A stretch of 64,000 nt of DNA from Kitagawia praeruptora (taxonomy: Eukaryota > Streptophyta > Magnoliopsida > Apiales > Apiaceae). The notes under the pieces were generated by a model, which was not told where the DNA came from, searched no databases, and saw nothing but the letters and a program-made list of their open reading frames with translations. The position numbers and the translations under genes are program-made. The stretch spans positions 45,036,001 to 45,100,000 of the forward strand of contig CM075353.1 in NCBI GenBank assembly GCA_037693485.1, written 5' to 3'. Shown piece after piece: positions 34,873-45,093 of this stretch (its first letter is position 1; the number at the start of each line of letters is the position of its first letter).

Positions 34873-36693
34873 CTAAGTGGCCTCAGGAGTCTCCTTGACA
34901 GGAGAACCACTCTCAGAGCTGGTGGCAGTGGTGGAAGCTTCCCCATCCGAGTTAGCATCTCCATCTCGAACAAGGGGCTGCTCAGGATCCAAAGACCTAG
35001 CTGCAGTGTGCTTCCTAACCAAGGCATCATCCTCACCAAATAACTCCTCACTAGAGCCAGCCTCAGCTACAGTGGTCATAGTGCTAGGAGGATGAGGGCT
35101 AGGAAAGGCAGAAGGCTGGAATAGGCCAGGATGGCTCCTAAGAACAGCCTCAAGGGCTTTGTTCCACCCCTCTGTGAATTGGCCAGGATAGAGAGTTTCA
35201 TCATGCTGGTCCATGAGACCCTTATACTCAACTGAGTCCAAGTAGTCATCTATTAGCTTCTCCTTGTCATCCTTCAGGGCCACCACCTCAGCATGAGCAC
35301 TCACTAGCTCTTCATCCTTCTTCTTCAGTTGTTCCTCAAGCTGGTGAATGTGTAGGCTCCTCTTCTGGGACTCGGTCTCGAAACCTTTGGCCTTCTCCTT
35401 CCAAGCTTTCGCTTGATGAATCAAGCTTTGGAAATGAACATTGGCCTGCATTGAGAAACAAAGTTGTAATAGTGGAAATAGTGAAGTGTTGGAAATAAGA
35501 AACTAGTAAGGTTTAAGGCATACCGTAGCAATAGCCTGGGAGCCAATTGATTCAGATTCTCCTATACCACCATTAAGGACCAGGTCCTTGTAGTCTGGAG
35601 GAGTGATTGAGTTCAGTGACCAGTCCATAGCATGCTTGGTTGAGCCCACCACAGAGTCCCGCTTCCTGAAGCCCCAAGAAGGCTTAAAGATAGCAGATTG
35701 GACATTAACCTGGGAACTCCCATCCAGGTCAGCTATATCTCCAAACTTGAGGTTCCCTTTCTGAACCTTGTGTGGGCGTAAGAAAGAGGGCTCAGCTCCT
35801 TTTTCTCGAGGATCTGCATTCCTCTTTGCCCGAGCCATCCTGGAAGTCTCGTTCTCAGGATCAGGAGAAGCTTCCACAAGCATTTTTGCCACTAAAATGA
35901 CATGAATAAAGATACAATTGAATAAGTTAGGTATGAAAACAGGAAAAACAAAGAAAGGAAAGAAAATTACCCCGTTCAGAAACTGGTGAGAGGCCTACTG
36001 CCTTCAGAGACTCTTCGTTTATAAGGCTATGGCAAGTTATAGACATACCATCACCTTTAGTCAGGATATCAAAGGTAGCTTGATCCTCTATACTAAGGGT
36101 GATCCCTTTAGCCTTTCCATCCGAAATCTTGGAAAAGGTCTTTCTAAAAAGGGTGCCCCAGTCACCACCCTCCCATTCAAGATAGGCAAACTCTTGTTTT
36201 CAGCCAGGGTTATTATCTGGCACTGATTTACTATTGAAAATAGGGGGGACTTTGGGACGAAGTTTGATGTACACCCAACCATTATGCAAAAGCGGGTTGT
36301 TATAGATTTGAAAAATTTTGCGAAAGAGGGCAACAGATAAAGGCAGGTTTTGCCTTAGGCATAAAACCATAAAACAAAGAATTATTCTCCATGCATTAGG
36401 GGGTAGTTGACAAGGGTTGCATTGGATATCAGCTAACAGACGTGGGATGAACTCATAAAAAGGAAAACGGAGCCCTGCTATTAGGCACTCCCTATAAATA
36501 CACAAGGCATTGGGCCTCCAATGACAAGGCCTGTCACCTGGCCCAGCTGGGACAAGTTTATAAGGGAGGGGTAGTCATCAGCTCGCTCGTTTAACATATC
36601 TAATAGTGATGTGTAAGGAGAGCGAATGGTGATTTTACCTTTAGAAGAAGCTTGGTTCATCTTGGCTAGGCGAGCTTTAGCCTTATCCTCCAT
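34873..36693 (-). pseudogene. G1 antisense three-exon gene, first exon damaged
   Basis: Homologue of the G2 antisense gene. Exon 3 (35445-34873, 191 codons with stop) and exon 2 (35891-35524) are open, with the same splice phases as G2. Exon 1 (36693-35971) starts MEDKAKARLAKMNQASSK but has lost sequence after DDYPSL, about 36 residues relative to G2, so its frame is broken near 36560. Its later part (IAGLRFPFYEFIPRLLADI) still matches the Transposase_28-like core, followed by further frameshifts. Exon 3 carries the coiled coil and an acidic tail ending KETPEAT. Confidence 0.72.
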
Positions 36694-36874
36694 TAATGGC
36701 AGCTTTAAACCCTAGAGGTAGATGGACAAGAAGACCAGAGAAGATGGCCGGAGGTTGCTTGAAAACTTCAAACGGAACCTAAAGAGAGATTTCTTTAGCT
36801 AAAGATCGAGAGCTTAGAGTGAAAATGTGAAGTAAGAAATGAGAGTGTGATAAATGAACTCTCCACTCTCACTC

Positions 36875-36881
36875 TTATATA
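36875..36881 (-). promoter_or_regulatory. TATA box for the G1 antisense gene
   Basis: Minus strand TATATAA (TTCTATATAAGAGTGAG), 182 bp before the ATG at 36693, in the same context as the G2 TATA box. Confidence 0.55.
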
Positions 36882-37210
36882 GAAATATTTAACCGGTTGA
36901 AATACTTACAAACGGTCAAAAAACCTATGGTAACCAGTCAAAATGGTAAAGTTGACCTGTGAAAGGCCCATGAAACTAGCCCAATTAGGAATAGGCCCAA
37001 TTCTGGAAGTTTCTACAGAAAATATCTGGGATATTTTACGGAAATATCTGAGATATTTTATAGAAAATATCAAAGTTATTTTGCAAAGTAGAGGTATTCT
37101 AAAAGAAATTGTGGGAATTATTGAAGTGGGCTAGGTCAAAATTCATTTAGGCCCATAAAGCCCAATAAAATAAGAGGCCCATTAAAGTAGGCCCACAAGC
37201 CAAGAAGGCC
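36882..37210. other. G1 upstream region of the antisense gene
   Basis: No gene. Short repeats of GGGATATTTTACGGAAATATCTGA type occur at about 37015-37080. Confidence 0.45.
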
Positions 37211-37735
37211 TTTAATTCGATCAGAATCCTGGTCGAAATGACCAAGAATCCTGATCGAAAATGTGTTTGACCAGAAGAATTTTGGACGTTTATTCGATCA
37301 GAATCCTGGTCGAAATGACCAAGAATCCTGATCGAAAATGTGTTCGACCAGAAGAATTTTGGACGCTTAATTCGATCAGAATCCTGGTCGAAATGACCAA
37401 GAATCCTGATCGAAAATGTGTTCGACCAGAAGAAATTTAGACGCTTAATTCGATCAGAATCCTGGTCGAAATGACCAAGAATCCTGATCGAAAATGTGTT
37501 TGACCAGAAGAAACTTTGACGCTTAATTCGACCAAAATCCTGGTCGAAATGACCAGGAATCCTGGTCGAAAAATGTTTCGAGCAAAACAAAGTTGAGCAA
37601 AGTATTTCGACTAGAATACTGGTCGAATCGATCAGGAATTCTGGTCGAAAAGTCTTTCGACAAGAAGAAATTGAAGGCCTTATTTCGACCAGAATTCTGG
37701 TCGAAATCCTGGTCGAAATTCTGGTCGAAAATGAT
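37211..37735. repeat. 78-bp tandem repeat in the G1 3' region
   Basis: Seven units of 77-79 bp, with starts near 37221, 37298, 37376, 37454, 37532, 37611 and 37689. They are built from TTCGATCAGAATCCTGGTCG and related words. The last unit contains a perfect 24-bp palindrome at 37683-37706 centred on GAATTC. The CGACCAG/CTGGTCG vocabulary is shared with the 80-bp G2 array, but the unit length and order differ. Confidence 0.9.
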
Positions 37736-38110
37736 TAGCTCTGGTCGAAATTTGCTATAAAAAATTGATTTTTTAACAGCGAATCTTCATGGACATAGAA
37801 TTTTGATGAGAAAAATACCTGTGGGTACTATAAAAATCCTAAAATATAGGGTAAATGTGGAGATATAAGGATTTTAAAGAGAATTCCTTGAAAAAGATAT
37901 ACAAAAATTCTGTAACTAAAGTTATGGAATATAATTGCTTAGCCTCGAACAAGGCAAATCGTTGTAAATGTGTAGGTCGCTCCACACTTTACAAAAGACG
38001 ATACATGTGAAACACTAGTGTACATATATAAACCCCGACCCAAGTCTCGGAAAAGACCGTTAAAACTTCAAGGATAACCTGATCAGTTTTCCTAGAAGTT
38101 GGGGGGCAAA
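37736..38110 (+). other. G1 3' untranslated region and polypurine tract
   Basis: The conserved block with GTGTAGGTCGCTCCACACTT lies at about 37968-37990. The polypurine tract GAAGTTGGGGGGCAAA at 38095-38110 directly precedes the LTR. Confidence 0.75.
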
Positions 38111-38628
38111 TGATATGGGTTAAAAGTAAGCCCTAAAGACACATTTAATGTGGCATTAATTAGACCTTGTATTGTCCAAACATGGGGCCCACCAGATGGC
38201 CCAAAAACCCTAATTAAATATTAATTTCGTAATTAATATTAAGGGCTAATTAACAACTGGGAAATATAAGTCAAATAAGGACATTATCTCTATAAAGAGT
38301 AGCCTCCAAGGCACATAGTCATACAAGGAAACAGACTCCTACAAGGCAGGAGTCTGGAACCATCCTCAAGGCTGACTTACCTCCCAAGTCACCTAATTCT
38401 ACCATATTTCTGAGGCTTCTCAGCCTATATAAAGGGTCTGACCCCTCGTTCTTAGAACTACATTTTTGGCTTGATCTTTGATATACATCAAAGTACGTAG
38501 GCATCTTGTGAAGGCAGATTCAGCCACGAGCACGAGAGCAGCCATTAAAGCACGAAGCTCACGCACCCTAACATTAAATATAGCAAGCCCTAGCCGCAAT
38601 CTAATAACCTAGTTTTTATTCCACAACA
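38111..38628 (+). repeat. LTR shared by G1 and G3
   Basis: 518 bp, starts TGATATGGGTTAAAAG, ends CCACAACA. It has a polypurine tract on its left and a primer site plus gag on its right, so it acts as 3' LTR of G1 and 5' LTR of G3. TATA box CTATATAAA at 38425-38433. Confidence 0.93.
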
Positions 38629-38661
38629 TTTGGCGCCATCAGTGGGAAAGAGACATCAACC

Positions 38662-41600
38662 ATGGTTCAAACACGAAGAACAACACCAATCACTACAGAG
38701 CCAATCACTATTGAGGCTCTGCCCTTAAGCTCTGCTCCTCCTACCACAGAGCAAGTACCCCCAACGACAGGGGCGATCACTCAAATTCAGGCTTCTCAAC
38801 CCCTAGGGACAGGTCCCCACACTGAGAGAACGTTGTCTATGGTCATCCACCCGGGACAAGGAACTAACTCCCTTAAGACGCTAGTTTCTCCTCTAGTTGA
38901 TCCCAATCGCCCGCCGCTAGGAGTACAGATCCATACTACAGATCTCCCCAGGAATACCAACCCAATGTATGGACTGCCTAACTACCCTCCTGGACCCAGT
39001 GGTCATGCCTTGCAGATCCGAGATCGAGAGTATCTTGACTACTCTGGCCCCTATACTGACGATTCATCGACTGATGATGATCGTGATGAAGCCCCGAGAA
39101 GGCGACGTGCTAGCAGAGAACGAAGAAGGAGAACACAAACTATCCATGATGGACCCCCCTTGACAGCTGCTGAAAGAATCAAGGCTCATGAGGCTGAGAT
39201 TTTAAGGATAAAGGAAGATATTGCCAGAGAACAAGCTAGGTTAAATCAAACTCAGCCTCCTCCAACCTCAGGTTCGATTCCCTTTATAGATCTAGAGGGG
39301 TCTTCAAGGAGGCAAAGAAGGGCTGATGCCCCAACTGGAAGAACAACGAGGGTCGAAACCCCCAAGAGCAACCCTAAGGATCTGATGCCACTTGGGGATC
39401 CTGATGATCCCACACCCCCGTTTACTGAGGCGGTGATGAATGCCCGCATCTCAAAGAAGTTCAAGATGCCGACAATTAAGGCCTATGATGGAACAGGTGA
39501 TCCTGCGAACCACGTCAGGACATTCTTGAACGCGCTGTTGCTACAGCCCGCAAGTGATGCCTTAAAGTGTAGGGCGTTTCCTCAAACCCTGTCGGGTATG
39601 GCTTAGAGATGGTACAGCCGATTGCCTGCGAACTCAATTGGCTCTTTTAAGGAGCTAAGTGCTGCCTTTGTTAGCAAGTTTATCAGCGGAAAAGTACATG
39701 AGAAAAGTTCTGCGTCTCTTATGTATGTGGTGCAAGGGAAGAATGAGAATCTGAGAGACTACCTTAAGAGGTTCACTAAGGAGACTTTAAACATTACCGA
39801 TTTGGAGAATAAGGTTGCAATGGTAGCCTTGGAGCATGGCACCACCGACCTATACTTTAAGAGATCATTGGCAAAGTATCCTCCCGAGAATATGGCTGAG
39901 CTCTAGCGAAGGGCTGATAAGTACATCAAGGCTGAGGATAGCACGAAGAAGGAGGTCACAATAGGCAATGGTCGGGGTAACAATGATATAAAGAAGCGAA
40001 AGCAAGAGCAGGAGTACGATGCTAGGGACAAGTATCCCCGAACTAGCAAAGACTCTGATTCGCCACCAAAAAAGAGTCTAGGACCAAGGTTCTCTGACTA
40101 TGCAAGGTTGAATGCCCCAAGGAGCCAGATCCTGTTGGATATCGAAAAGGATAAGGACTTTCGGTGGCCGAAACCACTTAGGGGAGACCCCGAGAAGAGA
40201 AACAAGGATCTATATTGAAGGTTTCAAAAAGATGTGGGACATGATACAGATGATTGCAGACAGTTGAAGGATGAGATTGAGTTTTTAATCCGTAAGGGAA
40301 AACTGAATAAATTCACTAAGGGTGAAGATCGTGGAGCCCAGAGAAGAGATTATGACAGAAGAGACGATGATAGAAGAGACAATAATCGTGATCGCAACAC
40401 ACAGCCCCGAGGGCCAGTCATCAACATTATTTGGGGAGGACCAACGGCAACCGGCACAACTCGCAACTCACGAAAGGCCTATGCTCGAGAAGTGATGCAC
40501 ATTGTTGGAGAGGCCCCAAAGCGTGCTAAGACAGAAGTGGCAATTGGCTTTGACGACTCAGACCTCGAAGGGGTGAAGTTCCCCCATGATGACCCATTGG
40601 TCATAACCCCAGTGATTGGAAACTCAGAAGTAAAGCGAGTCTTGATAGACAATGGAGCCTCTGTTGATATTTTGTTTCATGATGCTTTTGTGAAAATGGG
40701 ATACATTGATTCTCAGCTGACCCCGACTAATATGCCCATCTACGGATTCAATGGAGTTGATTCCAAGGTTGAAGGTACTATTCAGTTGCCCATGATAATT
40801 GGACAAGAACCTAGGGAGGCTACTCAGATGCTGAATTTTCTGGTAATCAAGGCAGCCTCAACCTATAATGCAATCCTTGGAAGGACAGGACTTCATGCAT
40901 TCAAGGCTGTAGCCTCAACCTACCACATGAAAATCAAGTTTCCAACCCGGAATGGTGTTGGAGAACAAAAGGGTGATCAGAAGATGGAAAGAAGTTGTTA
41001 TGTGTCCGCACTAAGAGCTGATGGAGTCGGGGGGCAGGTACTCCCAATTGATGACATGGATGTCCGTGGAGATGATGAACATCATGGGAAACCAGCAGAG
41101 GACTTGGTTCCCATACCTTTGGAGCTAGGCGACCCTGAGAAAGTCACCTATATAGGAGCTTCTCTGAAGGAACCTCTGAAAGGAAAGATGATAGCATTCT
41201 TACAGGAAAATAGTGATGTGTTTGCTTGGACTGCCACTGATATGCCAGGGATTGATCCCAAACTCATAACTCATAAGTTGAATGTTGATCCTGATCGGAA
41301 GAAGATAAAATAGAAGAAAAGAAATTTTGCACCTAAAAGGCAAGAGGCCATTAAGCAAGAGGTTGATAAGCTCTTAGAAGCTGGGTTCATTGAAGAGATA
41401 CAATTCCCTGAATGCTTAGCTAACCCTGTGATGGTCAAGAAGGCGAATGGAAAGTGGAGGATGTGTATAGATTTTACCGATCTGAATGACGCCTGTCCTA
41501 AGGATTGTTTTCCTCTGCCAAGAATAGATATGTTGATAGATGCCACAGCTGGACATGAGATGCTGAGTTTCATGGACGGGTTCAGCGGTTACAATCAGAT

Positions 41601-42650
41601 TAAAATGCACAAGGATGACATCCCAAAGGTATCTTTCATAACTGACTTTGGTGTTTTCTGCTATCTTGTTATGGCTTTTGGACTAAAGAATGCAGGAGCC
41701 ACTTACCAAAGACTGGTGAACAAGATATTCACCCATCTGATTCGGAAAACCATGGAGGTCTATGTAGATGATATGCTAGTCAAGAGCCTGTGTAAAACAG
41801 ATCACATCAAACACCTCAGAGAGCCATTCGAAGTGCTAATGCACCATAAGATGATGTTGAATTCAGCCAAGTGTGCCTTTGGAGTTGGATCAGGAAAATT
41901 CTTGGGATTGATGGTTACGAAGAGAGGCATAGAGGCCAACCCCGACAAGATCAAAGCAATTCTGGACATGGAACCACCTCGTTCTATAAGAGATGTGCAA
42001 AAGCTAACGGGCCGAATTGCAGCTCTGGGGAGATTCATCTCCAAATCTGGTGACAAATGCTTGCCTTTCTTTCAGGCATTGAAGAAGGTGAAAAATTTTG
42101 AGTGGACTTTTGAGAACCAAGAGGCTTTCGAACAGATGAAGAAGTATATGGCTGAAGCCCCGCTATTGGCCAAGCCTATTCCCGGAGAAGTTCTTTACTT
42201 ATACCTGGCGGTATCCGAACAAGCATTGAGTGCTGTTCTCATCAGGGAAGAAAAGAAAATTCAGAAACCTACCTACTATGTGAGTAAGGTGTTGCATGGG
42301 GCTGAGTTGAATTACTCACCCATTGAGAAGTTTGCTTTGGCATTAGTAACAGCCTCGAGGAAGTTGCGACCTTATTTTCAGGCACATAAGATTCAAGTCT
42401 TGACAGACCAGCAGTTGAAGAACATACTGCACAGCCCTAAGGCCAGTGGAAGGCTAATCAAGTGGGAAATTGAATTAGGAGAGTTTGATATCACATACAA
42501 GCCTCGGACGGCCATTAAGGCTCAGGCATTGGCTGACTTCGTGGTTGAATGCACCATTAACAACCAAGAAGTCGGGGGGCAAGAGATGGTAACTCCCCCT
42601 GCGAAAGAACATAAGGATGAGGAACCTGTACCTGATCTGAAAGAGTATTG
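38662..42650 (+). pseudogene. G3 gag-protease-RT-RNase H, one frame with four stops
   Basis: A single reading frame from MVQTRRTTP runs through gag, protease (LIDNGASVDIL, near 40650), RT (YVDD near 41765) and the first RNase H without a frameshift. Stops occur at 39604 (CAG to TAG), 39904 (CAG to TAG), 40216 (TGT to TGA, which also removes the first Cys of the knuckle) and 41311 (CAG to TAG). It therefore shows the intact order of the G1 family better than G1 does. A two-base insertion near 42655 shifts the frame at the start of the second RNase H. Confidence 0.88.
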
Positions 42651-44344
42651 GGTGCACTCTATTTTGATGGAGCATCAAAAACAAAGTCAAGTGGTGCAGG
42701 CATGGTTTTACAAAGCCCCGATGGGTTTATGGTTGAATATGCTTTGAAGTTAGACTTCCCAACGACCAACAATGAAGCTGAGTATGAAGCTCTGATAGCC
42801 AGATTGGGCTTAGCTAAAATCATGAGGGTCAAGAACCTCAAAGTTTGTGGAGACTCAAGGCTTGTGGTATCGCAAGTGAATGGTCAGTTTGAAGCTAAGG
42901 ATGAAACTATGGCAAAATACCTGAGAGTCGTGAAAGCTGTTATGACTCAGTTTGAAGAGTGCTATGTTGAGCACATCCCAAGAGAAGAAAACGTTAAAGC
43001 CGATGCCCTGTCCAAGTTCGCTTCTTCTGAGATATAAAATTATGCAGGGAGTGTTTACTTCCAGGTCTTGAAGGCCCCGACCGTCAACTCAAAGTTAGTG
43101 GCACCAATTGATATAGGGTTGGATAGATCCTATTAAGGCTCACCTTGAAACCGGATGGCTCCCTGACAATGCCTTGGAAGCACGGAAACTGTCAGTAAGA
43201 GCATTGAGATATGCCTTAATTGAAGGCATCCTTTACAAAAGGTCATTTGTCATCCCATACTTGAAGTGTTTAAGGCCCCAGGAGGCAAAGGAAGCATTAG
43301 AGGAAGTTCATGGAGGGATCTGTGGGCAGCACTTGGGGGGCAGAGCCCTAGCTCACAAGATTACTCGTTTGGGATTCTATTGGCCAGAGATGTTGGCTGA
43401 TGCTCAGGATTATGTTAAGAGGTGTGATAGATGCCAAAAGCATGCTCCCATTGTAAGGCAGCCGCCTGAGAGGTTAACATCAGTTAACTCTCTTATTTCG
43501 TTTGCGGAATGGACATACTCGGTCCTTTCCCTGTAGCCTCAGCACAAAGGAAATTCTTGATAATGGCCATTGATTACTTCACTAAATGGATTGAGGCTAA
43601 ACCTTTAGCCAAGATTACCACCAAACAAGTTGCCCATTTCTTTTGGGAAAACGTAATTTACAGGTATGGAATTCCCCGAATCCTTGTGACGGATAATGGG
43701 ACACAATTCAACAATGAAGAGTTTAAGAAGTACTGTGAGGAAAATGCCATCGAGCTTCGTTTTACCTCAGTAGCACACCCGTAAGCTAATGGACAGGCTA
43801 AGGTAGCCAATCGGATTATCCTTGATGGACTAAAGAAAAGGGTTGAACGTTTAAGAAATACTTGGGTGGATGAGTTACTGCCTATACTTTGGGCGTATCG
43901 CACTACCTGCAAAGTAACAACTGGAGAAACCCCTTTCTTATTGGCTATGGAGCCGAGGCAGTGGTGCCCTTAGAGATTATGTATGCTTCACCTCGAGTTG
44001 AGGCATATGAACCAGAAAGCAATCTAGAAGGCATGAGGTTAGCTCTTGATCTGATTGACGAGGTCAGGGATGAAGCAAATGCTAGGAATGTAGAACATCA
44101 GAAGAGGGCATCCTTCCACTACAAACAAAGGGTTAGAGAGAGGTTCTTTCGACAAGGTGACTTGGTCCTAAGGAAGATAGAAGCTTCAGGAGTTGGACAA
44201 AAGGGGAAGCTAGCCCCAAACTGGGAAAGACCGTATCGAGTCAGGAAAGTGCTAGGACGAGGATCATACAAGTTGGAAACCTTGGACGGGGTTGAGGTGC
44301 CCCAAACTTGGCATGCAGTGAACCTCAAGACTTATTATGTTTAA
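42651..44344 (+). pseudogene. G3 second RNase H and integrase
   Basis: The second RNase H (YFDGASKTKSSGAG, NNEAEYEALIARLGLAKIM) ends in a GAA-to-TAA stop near 43037. A five-base deletion near 43119 and a seven-base deletion near 43505 shift the frame. In the integrase a CAA-to-TAA stop lies at 43782-43784, and the catalytic Glu codon is AAG (Lys) at 43800-43802. The one-base deletion in GGCTATGGAGCC near 43946 is the same as in G1. The C-terminal part is open to 44344. Confidence 0.85.
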
Positions 44345-44764
44345 AGACTTAGTCTTTTCTCTATTAGGGATAGAAATAAGGTTTGAATGAAACCATCGCA
44401 GAGCATGTTGCTCCTAGTAGGAGATAGAGTATTTGTGTAAGGGTTGAGCCCATTTTATCAGTATTCTTTGTCAGCCTAATGAAGTTTGTTTTGCTTTCTC
44501 TCTGAGTTACTTCCTTTGTTTTGTTATTTTAAACACGTAAAACAAATGATGAATTAATTTATAAGCTTGGTACAAGCCAAGGGGCCAAATACCTAGAAAA
44601 CTCTAAAGCTTAACAGACTACAAGCAAAGGCAAGAAAGAAAAAGCTAGAAAGGAAGCTAACTATATGAATAGTTAAGTTAAAGAGTTGCATAAATAAAAG
44701 CCCGAAGGCTATTAAAGTTAAGTTACAAAAATTGAGAGTTTAAACAGAAGATACATCAAATAAA
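44345..44764. other. G3 spacer between pol and antisense gene
   Basis: Non-coding; near-identical to 34453-34872. Confidence 0.6.
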
Positions 44765-45093
44765 CTAAGTGGCCTCAGGAGTCTCCTTGACAGGAGAACC
44801 ACTCTCAGAGCTGGTGGCAGTGGTTGAAGCTTCCCCATCCGAGTTAGCATCTCCATCTCGAACAAGGGGCTGCTCAGGATCCAAAGACCTAGCTACAGTG
44901 TGCTTCCTAACCAAGGCATCATCCTCACCAAATAACTCCTCACTAGAGCCAGCCTCAGCTACAGTGGTCATAGTGCTAGGAGGATGAGGGCTAGGAAAGG
45001 AAGAAGGCTGGAATAGACCAGGATGGCTCCTAAGAACAGCCTCAAGGGCTTTGTTCCACCCCTCTGTGAATTGGCCAGGATAGAGAGTTTTGT
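44765..45093 (-). pseudogene. G3 antisense gene, end of exon 3 only
   Basis: Matches the acidic C-terminal tail of the G1 antisense gene (SGSPVKETPEAT, near-identical). A small change near 45000 disturbs the frame. The upstream exons are missing because the element is cut at 45093. Confidence 0.75.

Larger units (their letters stand above)
4190..38628 (+). mobile_element. G1: Tat-type Ty3/gypsy retrotransposon, interrupted twice
   Basis: G1 has 518-bp LTRs at 4190-4707 and 38111-38628, a primer site at 4710, a gag-pol body, an antisense gene, tandem repeats and a polypurine tract ending at 38110. A CACTA element (4919-9486) and gypsy element G2 (13407-32851) are nested in it. The polyprotein order (gag, protease, RT, RNase H, second RNase H, integrase) and the antisense ORF fit the Tat lineage. 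About ten differences separate the two LTRs by eye. The right LTR also starts G3. No target-site duplication can be checked, because the base pairs after 38628 are another element body. Confidence 0.9.
38629..45093 (+). mobile_element. G3: second gypsy body in tandem with G1, truncated
   Basis: Primer site TGGCGCCATCAGTGGGAA at 38631-38648, then gag-pol and part of the antisense gene, nearly identical in sequence to G1. It stops inside antisense exon 3 at 45093, where copia fragment C2 begins. The rest of the antisense gene, the tandem repeats and a right-hand LTR are absent from the window. Confidence 0.9.

Noticed and set aside
37147..37590. 147-codon minus-strand ORF with FSIRILGHFDQDSDRIK repeats
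   Set aside because: Translation of the 78-bp tandem repeat in G1, not a gene.
38111..38628. Solo LTR
   Set aside because: It is followed at once by a primer site and gag, and preceded by a polypurine tract, so it is a shared LTR.
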